Positions 18,607-27,907 of a DNA stretch of 64,000 nucleotides are shown here, one piece after another (position 1 is the stretch's first letter; each line of letters opens with the position of its first letter). A program made the translations under genes and the position numbers. Location: assembly GCF_009650765.1 (NCBI RefSeq), contig NZ_CP045740.1, forward strand, positions 1,674,001 through 1,738,000, read 5' to 3'. This DNA is from Streptomyces sp. SUK 48 (GTDB lineage: Bacteria; Actinomycetota; Actinomycetes; Streptomycetales; Streptomycetaceae). The notes beneath the pieces were generated by a model. It saw only the letters and a program-made list of their open reading frames with translations, was not told the DNA's origin and did not search any database.

Positions 18607-20267
18607 CACGCCAGCCCTTCGGCGAGCGGGCCCAGCGCGAGGGCCGGGAAGTAGGTGAGACCGGTGACGATCAGGATCGCCCCGACCAGCAGGCCGGTGA
18701 ACAGCGGCTTGTCGGTGCGCAGGGTGCCGGTGGTGGCCGGCACCGGCCGCTGCCCGGCGAGGGAGCCGGCGAGCGCGAGCACGAACACCATCGGCAGGAA
18801 GCGGCCGAACAGCATCGCGAGCCCGGTCATGGTGTTGAACCAGTCGGTGTTGGCGTTCAGACCGGCGAAGGCCGAGCCGTTGTTGTTCGACGCGGAGGTG
18901 AAGGCGTACAGCACCTCGGAGAACCCGTGCGCGCCCGGGTTGAGCATGGAGTGCGGCGGGGTCGGCAGCGCCATCGAGGCCGCGGTGAAGACCAGGACCA
19001 GCGTCGGGGTGACGAGGATGTAGCAGGCGGCGAGCTTCATCTCGCGGCCGCCGATCTTCTTGCCCAGGTACTCGGGGGTGCGGCCGACCATCAGACCGGC
19101 GATGAACACCGCGATCACGGCCATGATCAGCATGCCGTACAGGCCGGAGCCGACACCGCCGGGCGCGATCTCGCCCAGCATCATGCCGAGCATGGTGATG
19201 CCGCCGCCGAGGCCGGTGAAGGAGGAGTGGAAGGAGTCCACCGCGCCGGTGGAGGTGAGCGTCGTCGCCACCGAGAAGAGCGAGGAACCGGCGACGCCGA
19301 AGCGGGTCTCCTTGCCCTCCATCGCGCCGCCCGCCGCCTGGAGCGCCGGGCCGTGGTGGGCGAACTCCGCCGCCATCATCAGCAGCGTGAAGCCCACCCA
19401 GATGGTGGCCATCGTGGCGAGGATCGCGTAACCCTGCTTCACCGAGCCGACCATCACCCCGAAGGTGCGGGTCAGGCAGAACGGGATGACCAGGATCAGG
19501 AAGATCTCCAGCAGGTTGGTGAGGGCGGTGGGGTTCTCGAAGGGGTGGGCGGAGTTGGCGTTGAAGTAGCCGCCGCCGTTGGTGCCCAGCTCCTTGATGG
19601 CCTCCTGGGAGGCGACCGCGCCGCCGTTCCACTGCTGGGAGCCGCCCATGAACTGGCCGACCTCGTGGATGCCGGAGAAGTTCTGGATCGCGCCCGCGGC
19701 CACCAGGAGTACGGCGGCCACGGCGGCCACCGGCAGCAGGATGCGCACCGTGCCGCGCACCAGGTCGGCCCAGAAGTTGCCGAGTTCCCCGGTGCGGGAG
19801 CGGGCGAAGCCGCGTACCAGGGCGACCGCCACCGCCATGCCGACCGCCGCGGAGACGAAGTTCTGCACGGCCAGACCGGCGGTCTGCACCACGTGCCCCA
19901 TCGTCTGCTCGCCGTAGTACGACTGCCAGTTGGTGTTGGTCACGAACGACACGGCCGTGTTGAACGACTGGGCCGGGCCGACCGAGGAGAAGCCCAGCGA
20001 GCCGGGCAGCAGCCCCTGGAACCGCTGGAGCAGGTAGAGGAACAGCACACTCACGGCCGAGAAGGCAAGGACCCCGCGCAGATACGCGGGCCAGGTCATC
20101 TCGGCGTCCGGGTTCGCCCCGATGCCCCGGTAGATCCACTTCTCCGCCCGCAGGTGCTTGGGGGAGGTGTAGACCCGGGCCATGTAGCCGCCGAACGGGA
20201 TGTACGCGAGTGCCAGCACGCCTATCAGGGCGAGCAGTTGCAGGAAGCCTGCGAGTACGGGGCTCAC
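18606..20267 (-). CDS. kdpA: K+-transporting ATPase subunit A
   Basis: KdpA, 553 residues, is the K+-selective channel-like subunit related to Trk/Ktr transporters. It has about ten transmembrane helices and the four filter loops of the superfamily, including [38 protein letters not shown] and [13 protein letters not shown]. It starts with GTG (20267-20265), two nucleotides after kdpF, and ends in a TGATG overlap with kdpB. Confidence 0.97.
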
Positions 20268-20269
20268 CG

Positions 20270-20359
20270 TCAGAACCTCTCCGGGAAGATCAGGGCGAGG
20301 ACGAGATAGCCCAGCAGGGCGACGGCCACGATCAGGCCGACGATGTTCTCGGCGGTCAC
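20270..20359 (-). CDS. kdpF: KdpF small membrane subunit (29 aa)
   Basis: A 29-codon gene, GTG start, translates as [20 protein letters not shown] followed by a short LALIFPERF tail. This is the single transmembrane helix and C-terminal FPERF typical of KdpF, the lipid-like stabilising peptide of the KdpFABC complex. The GTG overlaps the stop of the preceding 27-residue gene by four nucleotides (GTGA), and kdpA follows after two nucleotides, so all are translationally coupled. Confidence 0.93.
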   Translation of the reverse strand: MTAENIVGLIVAVALLGYLVLALIFPERF

Positions 20360-20439
20360 AGCTTCGTCACCCCCTTGGCGACGAGAGCCACCAGCGCGAA
20401 CGACACGATCGTGGTGACGACGAAGGCCAGATCGGCCAT
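20356..20439 (-). CDS. 27-residue single-span membrane peptide heading the kdp operon
   Basis: An 84-nt gene begins at ATG 20439 with a clean AGGAG six nucleotides upstream. It encodes [20 protein letters not shown] followed by AKGVTKL, a single hydrophobic helix with a short basic C-terminus. It overlaps the kdpF start by four nucleotides. The ribosome site, coupling and non-random hydrophobic composition support a real gene. It is too short for ordinary gene calling. It may be a second small KdpF-like subunit or a regulator of the pump; no function is established here. Confidence 0.8.
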   Translation of the reverse strand: MADLAFVVTTIVSFALVALVAKGVTKL

Positions 20440-20517
20440 CGTGAACTCCTGGAATGAGGTGCGAAAGAAAGCGGACGGTTAGAGGAAAACGCCTCCGTGG
20501 CCGGTTCCGGTCGTCGT

Positions 20518-20566
20518 TGACGGCCCTCTTACGGCAGCCCCTTCGCCTTTGACGGGTCTCTTACGG
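20518..20566 (-). promoter_or_regulatory. paired TGACGG/TTACGG repeats upstream of the kdp operon
   Basis: Read on the plus strand, two sites TGACGG-N5-TTACGG lie at 20518-20534 and 20550-20566. Each has an 11-bp period and the pair is offset by 32 bp, exactly as upstream of usp. They are about 80-127 nt upstream of the first start codon of the kdp operon (20439). They are the best candidate operator for KdpE in this window. Confidence 0.6.
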
Positions 20567-20611
20567 GAAGTGATCCGTACTGGTCAGTAGGCCCGTGGCG
20601 CGGTGGCCGGT

Positions 20612-22450
20612 TCACAGCCGGAAGCGCAGCCGGCAGATCACCGCGTCGGTCTCCCGCCGTACCGCGTGCGCCACGACCGCGCCGCGCTGGTTCTGCAGCA
20701 GCCGCTGCCACAGCCGCTCCGGCTCGGCCTCCGGGATCAGCACGGTCACCCGGGTGCCGGGCTCGGCGGCGGCCACGGCGCGGACGTACGCGGCAATCGG
20801 ACGGCCCAGGCCGTGCCGCTCGGGGGCCAGGCGCACCAGTTCGACGCCGGGGTCCCAGTCCCGCCAGGAGCGCGCGAAGGCGTGGGCCCGCACCCGGTCC
20901 TCGGGGTCGGGGGGACAGACGCTCACCGCCCGGACCTCGTCGCCGAGGGAGGCCGCCGCCGTCAGCGCCTCCGAGGTGAGCCGGGACAGCGAGGAGACGG
21001 GCACGATCACCAGGGAGCGCTCGCGGTGCGGGACGCGCGGGACCTGGCCGAGCCCGAGGCGCTCGTCGATCCGGCCGTAGGCGCGGTGCACGGCCTCGAA
21101 GGCGGCGACCAGCGCGGGCAGCGCGAGCACGATCAGCCAGGCGCCCTCGGTGAACTTGCTCGCGGTGACGACGACCGCGGCCACGCCGGTGAGCAGCGCG
21201 CCGCAGCCGTTCAGCAGCGCCTTGCCGCGCCGGCCGCGGCCCCGCTCCGCGCGCCAGTGCCGGACCATGCCGACCTGGGCGATGGTGAAGCCGACGAAGA
21301 CGCCGATGGCGAACATCGGGACCAGGGTGTTGGTGTCGCCGCCGGAGAACACCAGCAGCGCGGCCGAGACCACGGCGAGCGCCAGGACGCCGTGCCGGTG
21401 CACCTGGCGGTCGGCCTTCAGGGCGAAGACGTGCGGCGCGTGGTCGTCGCGGGCGAGCAGTTTCAGCAGCACGGGCAGCCCGCCGAAGGAGGTGTTGGCG
21501 GACAGGGCCAGCAGGATCATCGTGGCGAACTGGATGACGTAGAACGCCGCGTGGTGGCCGAGGGCGGCGTCGGCCAGCTGGGCGAGGACCGTGACGCCCT
21601 CGACCGGCTGGAGATGGAAGCGGCCGATCAGCACGGACAGGCCGATCAGCATCAGGCCGAGTACGGCGCCGAGGGCGATCTCCGCCCGCTGGGCGCGGCG
21701 CGCGCGGGGCACCCGGAAGGAGGGCACGGCGTTGGCGATGGCCTCCACGCCGGTCAGCGCGGCGCACCCGGAAGCGAACGCCTTCAGCAGGAGCAGGGTG
21801 CCCACGGTGGTGGCGTTGTCCGCGACGACCGAGGGGTGGCCGGCCGCGGCCGCCGTGCTCACCGGGTGGGAGCGGAACAGTCCGACGGCGATCAGGACGA
21901 AGATCGAGCCGACGAACACCGCGGTCGGCACGATGAACGCCCGCGCCGACTCCACGATGCCGCGCAGATTGACGCCCGTGATCAGGGCGAGCACGACGAG
22001 GCAGAGCGAGAGCCGGTGGCCGTACAGGCCGGGGAAGGCGGAGGTGAGGGCGGCGACACCCGCGGTGACGGCGACGGCGACGTTGAGGACGTAGTCCAGG
22101 ACCAGGGAGGCGGCGGCCACCAGGCTGGTGCGGGCGCCGAGGTGGGCCCGGGCGACGGCGTAGGAGCCGCCGCCGTCCGGGAAGGCGGCGATGACCTGCC
22201 GGTAGGAGGCGACCAGGACCGCCAGCAGGGCCGCGATGGCGAGCGTCACCGGCAGGGTGAAGCCGAGGCCGTGCGCGCCGGCGCCGGCCAGGACCAGGAC
22301 GATCGCCTCGGGGCCGTACGCCACGGACGCCATCGCGTCCAGCGACAGCGCGGCGAGGCCCGTGACAGCGGTCAGCCGGTGCCGCTCGCCGGTATCCGGC
22401 GGTTCCTCGCCGGCGGGGACGGCATCCGGCGCGGTGGTCAGGACGGACAT
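20612..22450 (-). CDS. KimA-like APC-superfamily potassium transporter
   Basis: This 612-residue membrane protein has an APC/KUP-type core of about 12 helices (roughly residues 25-460) and a cytosolic C-terminal domain of about 140 residues. It resembles KimA (YdaO) K+ importers: the first helix carries LSLDAMASVAYGPEAIVLVL, and further family-like segments are FPDGGGSYAVARAHLG, VTAGVAALTSAFP, ALTGVEAIANAVPSF and SANTSFGGLPVLLKLLARDD. The C-terminal domain has alternating strands (RSLVIVPVSSLSRLTSEALT, then VTVLIPEAEPERLWQRLL) like those of KimA, which can be inhibited by c-di-AMP in firmicutes. Older annotation would call it an amino-acid permease; its place inside the kdp locus favours K+. 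It lies between kdpD and the kdp operon, in the same direction. Confidence 0.85.
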   Translation of the reverse strand: MSVLTTAPDAVPAGEEPPDTGERHRLTAVTGLAALSLDAMASVAYGPEAIVLVLAGAGAHGLGFTLPVTLAIAALLAVLVASYRQVIAAFPDGGGSYAVARAHLGARTSLVAAASLVLDYVLNVAVAVTAGVAALTSAFPGLYGHRLSLCLVVLALITGVNLRGIVESARAFIVPTAVFVGSIFVLIAVGLFRSHPVSTAAAAGHPSVVADNATTVGTLLLLKAFASGCAALTGVEAIANAVPSFRVPRARRAQRAEIALGAVLGLMLIGLSVLIGRFHLQPVEGVTVLAQLADAALGHHAAFYVIQFATMILLALSANTSFGGLPVLLKLLARDDHAPHVFALKADRQVHRHGVLALAVVSAALLVFSGGDTNTLVPMFAIGVFVGFTIAQVGMVRHWRAERGRGRRGKALLNGCGALLTGVAAVVVTASKFTEGAWLIVLALPALVAAFEAVHRAYGRIDERLGLGQVPRVPHRERSLVIVPVSSLSRLTSEALTAAASLGDEVRAVSVCPPDPEDRVRAHAFARSWRDWDPGVELVRLAPERHGLGRPIAAYVRAVAAAEPGTRVTVLIPEAEPERLWQRLLQNQRGAVVAHAVRRETDAVICRLRFRL

Positions 22451-22999
22451 GGGCGCGTACTCCTCGTCGTTCGGCCGCGCGCCGGAACCGGGCGCGCGGA
22501 GGCACCCAGCCTCTGCCCTCTCCCCCGCCCCCGCCGACCTCTCCTGTCACCTTCTTCGCGCCCGACCTGCCTGTTTTGACGGATCGTTGACGGCGGCCGG
22601 GGGTGAGCGGCGGCCGGGGCAGGGGCCGCCGCCGTACACCCGCGCGGCTCGGCCTCGCCGTCCGACCGGCCGTCGGTGTCCGGGTTCCGGGTGTGCCGCG
22701 CGAACGTGACGGCGCCCTCGTACCCCGGGCGTGGCGGCCGACCGGGACGACGGTGCCGCTGCCCACCGCCGGCGCGGCCGTCTCCCGACTCGCCGCGCGG
22801 GCGCGGACGTCGCGCCTCGCCACGGTGCCGGCCGCCTCCGGCAGCGCCGCGCGCCCGCCCGTCGTCCGGCTGACGCACCCGCCCGGCGCGGCCACGAGGG
22901 CGGCGCGGCGTCGGCGGGCGGGGCAGGGCGCCGTCCGGCCCGGCGCCAGGGCGGGAGTCGCCGGGCACGGACCGGCCGGGCCGTCGCGCGGCGGCGCGG
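22451..22999. other. 549-nt gap between kdpD and the KimA-like gene
   Basis: No gene is supported; open frames are Arg/Gly-rich shadows. A TGACGG-N5-TGACGG repeat lies at 22577-22593. The remainder is GC-rich sequence without clear hairpins. Confidence 0.45.
22577..22593 (-). promoter_or_regulatory. TGACGG-N5-TGACGG repeat upstream of the KimA-like transporter
   Basis: A perfect repeat with an 11-bp period lies about 127-143 nt upstream of the transporter start, in the same relative orientation as the kdp sites. It is a single site; no second copy at the 32-bp offset is present. Confidence 0.55.
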
Positions 23000-25621
23000 T
23001 CACGGGGCGGCCGGGCCCTGGGCGCGGGGCGGGTGGGGCCTGCCGGTCAGGGGCGGCGTGGTCCTCGGGTGCGTCCCGGGACGGGGGCGGCCGGGTGGGG
23101 GGCCGGGGTGCGGGTCGTGCGTTCGCAGGGCGGGGGGTTCCGGGAGCGGGGCGCGGCCGGGGTTCCCGGCGTGCTCCGCGGCCGGCAGTGACACCACCAT
23201 CGTGAGGCCGCCGCCGGGCGTGTCCTCCGGGCTGAGCGTGCCGTTCATCGCCTCCGTCAGGCCCCGGGCCAGGGCGAGGCCGAGACCGAGGCCGGTGGTG
23301 TTGTCGGTGTCGCCGAGGCGCTGGAAGGGCTCGAAGAGCCGTTCGCGGCCGTCGGCGGGCAGACCGGGGCCCCGGTCGATCACCCGCAGTTCCACCCGTC
23401 CGGCCAGCGCGCTGGCCGTGATCAGCACCTTCTTCCCGGCGGGCGAGTACCGGGCCGCGTTGCCGACCAGGTTGGCCAGTACGCGTTCCAGCAGCGGCGG
23501 GTCGGCGAGCACCGGCGGGATGCCCTCCGTGTCCGCCGCCTCGGCCCCCGGTTCCTCCGCCAGGACGATCGGCAGCACCTCCTCCAGGGAGGTCTCCCGC
23601 AGATTCAGGGTGAGCACCCCGGCCTCCAGCCGGCTGAGGTCGAGGAGGTTCTCCACCAGGCGGCTGAGCTTGGCCATGGACGCGTCGGCGGTGGCGAGGA
23701 GTTCCTCGCGGTCCTCGGCGCAGAAGGCGACGTCGCGGCCGCGCAGGGAGGTGACGGCGGCCCAGCCCGCGGCCAGCGGGGTGCGCAGATCGTGGCCGAC
23801 GGCCCGCAGCAGCGCGGTGCGCAGCCGGTCCGCGGCCCGCACCGGCTCCACCTCGGCCGCCGCCTCGGCCAGCCGGGCGCGCTCCACGGCCGAGCCGACG
23901 TGCGCGGCGAACGCGGCCAGCACCCGCCGTTCGGAGGCGGACAGGGCCCGGCCGCGCAGGGCGAGCCAGGCGCCGGGGCCCGCGGGTACGGCGGTCACCC
24001 CGGGCGTGTCCGGCGGCTCGTCCAGGAGGTCCGCGACGTCCATGCCGAACGTCTCCCGGGTCCGCTCCAGGAGCGCCGGGATGGTCGCCTCGCCGCGCAC
24101 GATGCTGCCCGCGAGCGAGGACATGGTCTCCGCCTCGGCCGTCGCCCGCGCCGAGCGCCGGGACAGGCGCAGGGAGCGGTCCACGACGGCGGCCACCACG
24201 GCGGCGACGACCACGAACACGGCGAGCGCCACGAGGGCGTTCGGTTCGGCGAGCGTGAACGAGCCGACGGGCGGGATGAACCAGTAGTTGAGCAGCAGGG
24301 ACGCCGTCACCGACGCGATCACCGCCGAGGCGACCCCGCCTATGCAGGCCACGCCCACCACGGTGAGCAGGAACAGCAGTGCCTCGCTGGTGAGGTTGAG
24401 GGTGCTGCGCAGCTGGGCGAGGACGGCGGTGAGCAGCACCGGCAGCACCAGCCCGGCCACCGGTCCCGCGATCAGCCGGGCCGGGGACAGGGTGCGCCGC
24501 CGGGACGGCAGCAGGGTGCCGCGCCCGGCGCGTTCGTGGGTGACGCGGTGTACGTCGATGTCGCCGGAGAGAGCGGTGACGGTTTCCCCGGTGCCGGGTC
24601 CGGTGAGGAAGCGCGCGAGCCGGCCCCGTCTGCTGGTGCCCAGCACCAGCTGGGTGGCGTTCTCGGCGCGGGCGAACTCGACCAGGGTGGCGGCCACGTC
24701 GTCGCCGACGACCGAGTGGTAGCTGCCGCCGAGGTCCTCGACCAGCCGCCGCTGCCGGGCCAGCGAGGCGTGCGAGACGCCGGCGGCGAGGCCGTCGCTG
24801 CGGGCCACGTGCACGGCGAGCAGATCGCCGCCCGCGGACCGGTCGGCGATGCGGGCGGCCCGTCGTACCAGCGTGTCGCCCTCGGGACCGCCGGTCAGCG
24901 CGACGACGACCCGTTCCCGCGTCTCCCAGACCCGGCCGATGCCGTGCCGGGAGCGGTACTCCTGGAGCGCCTCGTCCACCCGGTCGGCCACCCACAGCAG
25001 GGCCAGCTGGCGCAGTGCCGCCAGGTTGCCGGGGCGGAAGTAGTTCGCGAGGGCCGCGTCGACGGCCTCGGGGGCGTAGATGTTGCCGTGCGCCATCCGG
25101 CGGCGCAGCCCCTCGGGCGGCATGTCGACCAGCTCGATCTGGCAGGCCCGGCGCACCACTTCGTCGGGCACGGTCTCGTGCTGCGGGACGCCGGTGATCT
25201 TCTCGACCACGTCGTTGAGGGACTCCAGGTGCTGGATGTTGAGCGCGGTGACGACGTCGATCCCGGCGGCCAGCAGGATCTCGATGTCCTGCCAGCGCTT
25301 GGCGTTGCGGCCCTCGCCGGGGACGTTGCCGTGCGCGCACTCGTCGACGATCGCCACCTGGGGGCGCCGCGCCAGGACCGCGCCCAGGTCCATCTCCTCG
25401 AACCGGCCGCCCCGGTGGGAGCAGACGGCGCGGGGGACGCGCTCCAGGCCGTCGAGCATCGCCTCGGTGCGCGGGCGGCCGTGGCACTCGGCGAAGCCGA
25501 CCACCACGTCCGTGCCGCGCGCGGCACGCCGCCGCCCCTCGTCGAGCATCCGGTAGGTCTTGCCGACCCCGGGGGCCGCGCCGAGGTAGACCTTCAGTCG
25601 TCCGGGCCGTACGTCACTCAT
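23000..25621 (-). CDS. kdpD: potassium sensor histidine kinase KdpD
   Basis: KdpD, 873 residues, senses K+ limitation and turgor and phosphorylates KdpE. The N-terminal KdpD domain has a Walker A motif (GAAPGVGKT) and the segments VVVGFAECHGRPRTEAML, VDECAHGNVPGEGRNAKR and ALNIQHLESLNDVV. A UspA-like domain follows at about residues 240-370 (VVVALTGGPEGDTLVRRAAR, GTSRRGRLARFL); in firmicutes this part binds c-di-AMP. Four clustered membrane helices, a GAF-like segment, then the His box (VGHDLRTPLAAGWAA), N box (NLVGNAARYS) and G boxes (DRGPGLPA, GLGLGLALA) follow. A 50-residue Pro-rich tail ends the protein. The start at 25621 (MSDVRPGRLKVYLG) fits the family; the longer frame upstream is non-coding. 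Confidence 0.95.
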   Translation of the reverse strand: MSDVRPGRLKVYLGAAPGVGKTYRMLDEGRRRAARGTDVVVGFAECHGRPRTEAMLDGLERVPRAVCSHRGGRFEEMDLGAVLARRPQVAIVDECAHGNVPGEGRNAKRWQDIEILLAAGIDVVTALNIQHLESLNDVVEKITGVPQHETVPDEVVRRACQIELVDMPPEGLRRRMAHGNIYAPEAVDAALANYFRPGNLAALRQLALLWVADRVDEALQEYRSRHGIGRVWETRERVVVALTGGPEGDTLVRRAARIADRSAGGDLLAVHVARSDGLAAGVSHASLARQRRLVEDLGGSYHSVVGDDVAATLVEFARAENATQLVLGTSRRGRLARFLTGPGTGETVTALSGDIDVHRVTHERAGRGTLLPSRRRTLSPARLIAGPVAGLVLPVLLTAVLAQLRSTLNLTSEALLFLLTVVGVACIGGVASAVIASVTASLLLNYWFIPPVGSFTLAEPNALVALAVFVVVAAVVAAVVDRSLRLSRRSARATAEAETMSSLAGSIVRGEATIPALLERTRETFGMDVADLLDEPPDTPGVTAVPAGPGAWLALRGRALSASERRVLAAFAAHVGSAVERARLAEAAAEVEPVRAADRLRTALLRAVGHDLRTPLAAGWAAVTSLRGRDVAFCAEDREELLATADASMAKLSRLVENLLDLSRLEAGVLTLNLRETSLEEVLPIVLAEEPGAEAADTEGIPPVLADPPLLERVLANLVGNAARYSPAGKKVLITASALAGRVELRVIDRGPGLPADGRERLFEPFQRLGDTDNTTGLGLGLALARGLTEAMNGTLSPEDTPGGGLTMVVSLPAAEHAGNPGRAPLPEPPALRTHDPHPGPPPGRPRPGTHPRTTPPLTGRPHPPRAQGPAAP

Positions 25622-25746
25622 CGCCGCCGTAGCGCTCCGCTCACTGATCCGGCCCCCCGCACCGGGGGGTTCCCTCCCAAGGAAGCGGCCGGGCCCGGCG
25701 GGCGGTGCGGCCGTTAGCGCTTCCTTGGCGGCGTGCCCGGGGACCT

Positions 25747-25763
25747 TGACACCGTTTTGACGG
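25747..25763 (-). promoter_or_regulatory. TGACAC-N5-TGACGG repeat upstream of kdpD
   Basis: The two half-sites have an 11-bp period and lie about 126-142 nt upstream of kdpD, the same distance and orientation as at the KimA-like gene. The region is shared with lplA on the other strand (start 25845). Confidence 0.45.
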
Positions 25764-25844
25764 AGCCTGGGCGGTGCGGCCCGCGGGGAACACCTCGGGG
25801 AGGCGGCGCGTTGATCACGCTGAGGGAAACGGAGGGCCCAGGCG

Positions 25845-26909
25845 GTGCACGGAGAGTACAAGGTGCCCGGCGGCAAGCTGGTCGTCGTGGATGTGGAGAC
25901 GGACGGCGGCGTGCTGCGCGACGTCCGGGTGGCGGGTGACTTCTTCCTGGAGCCGGACGAGGCGCTGGACGCGGTGAACGGCGCGCTGGAGGGCGCCCCC
26001 GCGGGCACCGACGCGGCCGGGCTCGCCGCGCGGATCGAGGCGGCGCTGCCCGCGGGCACGGTGATGTACGGGCTGACGGCGGAGGGCATCGCGATCGCGG
26101 TGCGCCGGGCGCTGGCGCACGCCACCGACTGGACGGACTACGCCTGGCAGTTGATCCACGAGGGGCCTCAGGCCCCGGCCCTGCACATGGCCCTGGACGA
26201 GGTGCTGACCGCCGAGGTGGCCGCGGGCCGGCGCCCGCCGACGCTGCGGGTGTGGGAGTGGGGCGCCCCCGCGGTGATCATCGGCAGCTTCCAGTCGCTG
26301 CGCAACGAGGTGGATCCGGACGGCGCCGCCCGCCACGGCATCGAGGTGGTGCGCCGGATCTCGGGCGGCGGCGCGATGTTCGTGGAGCCCGGCAACACCA
26401 TCACGTACTCCCTGTCGGTGCCCGAGTCCCTGGTGCACGGCCTGTCCTTCCAGGACAGCTACGCCTATCTGGACGACTGGGTGCTCGCCGCGCTCGGCGA
26501 CATGGGCATCCGGGCCTGGTACCAGCCGCTGAACGACATCGCCACCGACCAGGGCAAGATCGCGGGCGCCGCGCAGAAGCGGGTCGTCGGACCGGGCGGC
26601 GGTCCGGGCGCCGTACTGCACCACGTGACCATGTCGTACGACATCGACGCCGACAAGATGACCGAAGTACTGCGCATCGGCCGGGAGAAGCTGTCGGACA
26701 AGGGGACGCGGAGCGCGAAGAAGCGGGTGGATCCGCTGCGCCGGCAGACCGGGCTGGCCCGTGAGGCCGTCATCGACCGCATGATCGACTCCTTCCGCGC
26801 GCGCTACGGGCTCGCGCCGGGCGAGGTCACCGACGAGGAGCTGGCGCGGGCGCGGGAACTGGCGCGGACGAAGTTCACGACCGGGGAGTGGACCGCGCGG
26901 GTGCCGTGA
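25845..26909 (+). CDS. lplA: lipoate-protein ligase A with N-terminal accessory domain
   Basis: This 354-residue enzyme attaches lipoate, via lipoyl-AMP, to lipoyl domains of 2-oxoacid dehydrogenases and GcvH. The catalytic BPL/LPL domain (about residues 105-340) contains LHMALDEVL, the lipoate-binding loop VVRRISGGGAMFVEPGNT and catalytic Lys in IATDQGKIAGAAQKR. The small accessory domain, which follows the catalytic domain in E. coli LplA, here comes first (residues 1-95: YKVPGGKLVVVDVETDGG, DFFLEPDEAL), giving a permuted order. The GTG start at 25845 has GGAGG nine nucleotides upstream. It is divergent from kdpD and stands alone. Confidence 0.9.
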   Translation: MHGEYKVPGGKLVVVDVETDGGVLRDVRVAGDFFLEPDEALDAVNGALEGAPAGTDAAGLAARIEAALPAGTVMYGLTAEGIAIAVRRALAHATDWTDYAWQLIHEGPQAPALHMALDEVLTAEVAAGRRPPTLRVWEWGAPAVIIGSFQSLRNEVDPDGAARHGIEVVRRISGGGAMFVEPGNTITYSLSVPESLVHGLSFQDSYAYLDDWVLAALGDMGIRAWYQPLNDIATDQGKIAGAAQKRVVGPGGGPGAVLHHVTMSYDIDADKMTEVLRIGREKLSDKGTRSAKKRVDPLRRQTGLAREAVIDRMIDSFRARYGLAPGEVTDEELARARELARTKFTTGEWTARVP

Positions 26910-27098
26910 GCGTCCGCGGGCGGGGAGCGCGGTTCAGGGTGAGGTCAAGGCAGGCCCATGGGCGGACCAAGCCCCTGTATGAGTTCCGTGCACGTCGCGG
27001 CCATGGCCCGGACATAGCCGGATTTGCCCCGCCGTCCGCTGGCTACCGTGGTCGGGCCTGAATCGGCCACGCACGACCACGGGGAAGAGGTGACGGCG

Positions 27099-27608
27099 GT
27101 GACGGCGCCGATACGTTCACGGCTGCTCGATTTCGTGGAGCCGGAGCCCGGACCGCCGGGGGGTGAGCCCGCGCAGGACGGTCCGCGACCGCGCCGTTCG
27201 GCCCTGCTGGACCTCGCCGAGTCCGCCCCCGCGCCGCCCGCAGCCGACGGCCGCCCCGGTCCCCGGCCGGGTGTGCCGCCGTACCACACGCCGGTGTGCG
27301 TGCCCGCGCATCCTCGTTCGGTCGCCGGGACCGGCAGCGAGGGCCGCCCGGCCCGTGTCCCCTTCATCATGGTCGAGCTCTTCGGGCATCCCGCGCGGGG
27401 CACGGTCGCCTTCGCCTTCACCTCCCCGGCGAAGCTGGCGGCCGCACTCGGCGAGGCGCAGCCGTGGGTGGCCGGTTCGCTCGGTCCGCTGGCCGAGGAG
27501 ATGGGCGGGCGGGGCATCACGGTCCTGCTCGATCCGCGCGTCGCGCCCGGAGAAACCAACTGGCGGCCGCGGGACCTGGCCGCCCTCGCACAGGAGGTGC
27601 GCCGGTGA
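27099..27608 (+). CDS. SAV_915/SseB-like protein heading a WXG operon
   Basis: This protein of about 169 residues has a linker with two copies of an RSxLLDxxE motif (RSRLLDFVEPEPGPP and RSALLDLAESAPAPP), then a SAV_915/SseB-like core (VPFIMVELFGHPARGTVAFA, FTSPAKLAAALGEAQPW, ITVLLDPRVAPGETNWRPRD). The GTG at 27099 is chosen because GGGGAAGAGG lies directly upstream. Its stop overlaps the next start (GTGA). Linkage to WXG100-type genes suggests a role as chaperone or adaptor in type VII secretion; that is inference. Confidence 0.75.
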   Translation: MTAPIRSRLLDFVEPEPGPPGGEPAQDGPRPRRSALLDLAESAPAPPAADGRPGPRPGVPPYHTPVCVPAHPRSVAGTGSEGRPARVPFIMVELFGHPARGTVAFAFTSPAKLAAALGEAQPWVAGSLGPLAEEMGGRGITVLLDPRVAPGETNWRPRDLAALAQEVRR

Positions 27609-27907
27609 CGGCCGACTTCAAGGTCATCTACGACGACCTCACCGGCCTTGCCAAGGCTTTCCACGACCAGGCGGGCGACTACCGCAAGCTCGCCCCGGAC
27701 GTGTCCCCGGCCATCGTCAGCGGCGGTGACCCGGCGCTGGACGCGGCCGTCAAGGAGGTCGCGGACCTCATCATCGGCCTGCACACCGGGCTCGCCGACC
27801 GCATGGACGACCACGGCGACAAGGCGGCGTACGCGCGTGACTCCTTCCACCGGCACGACGTGGACGTCCACGGCGTCTTCGAGGACCTGACGGAGGGTCT
27901 GGACTGA
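27605..27907 (+). CDS. WXG100-like small helical protein (DUF6317-like)
   Basis: This 100-residue, helix-rich acidic protein begins with GTG inside the previous stop codon. The pattern (FKVIYDDLTGLAKAFHDQAG, then DAAVKEVADLIIGLHTGLAD and KAAYARDSFHRHD) is that of the two-helix WXG100/ESX fold, though a literal WXG turn is absent. It ends in TGATG, overlapping the next gene by one nucleotide. It probably forms a heterodimer with the N-terminal domain of the following large protein for secretion. Confidence 0.75.
   Translation: MTADFKVIYDDLTGLAKAFHDQAGDYRKLAPDVSPAIVSGGDPALDAAVKEVADLIIGLHTGLADRMDDHGDKAAYARDSFHRHDVDVHGVFEDLTEGLD

Noticed and set aside
20529..25487. 1652-codon minus-strand open frame
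   Set aside because: It is a frame shadow of kdpD and the KimA-like gene, both of which have full motif support.
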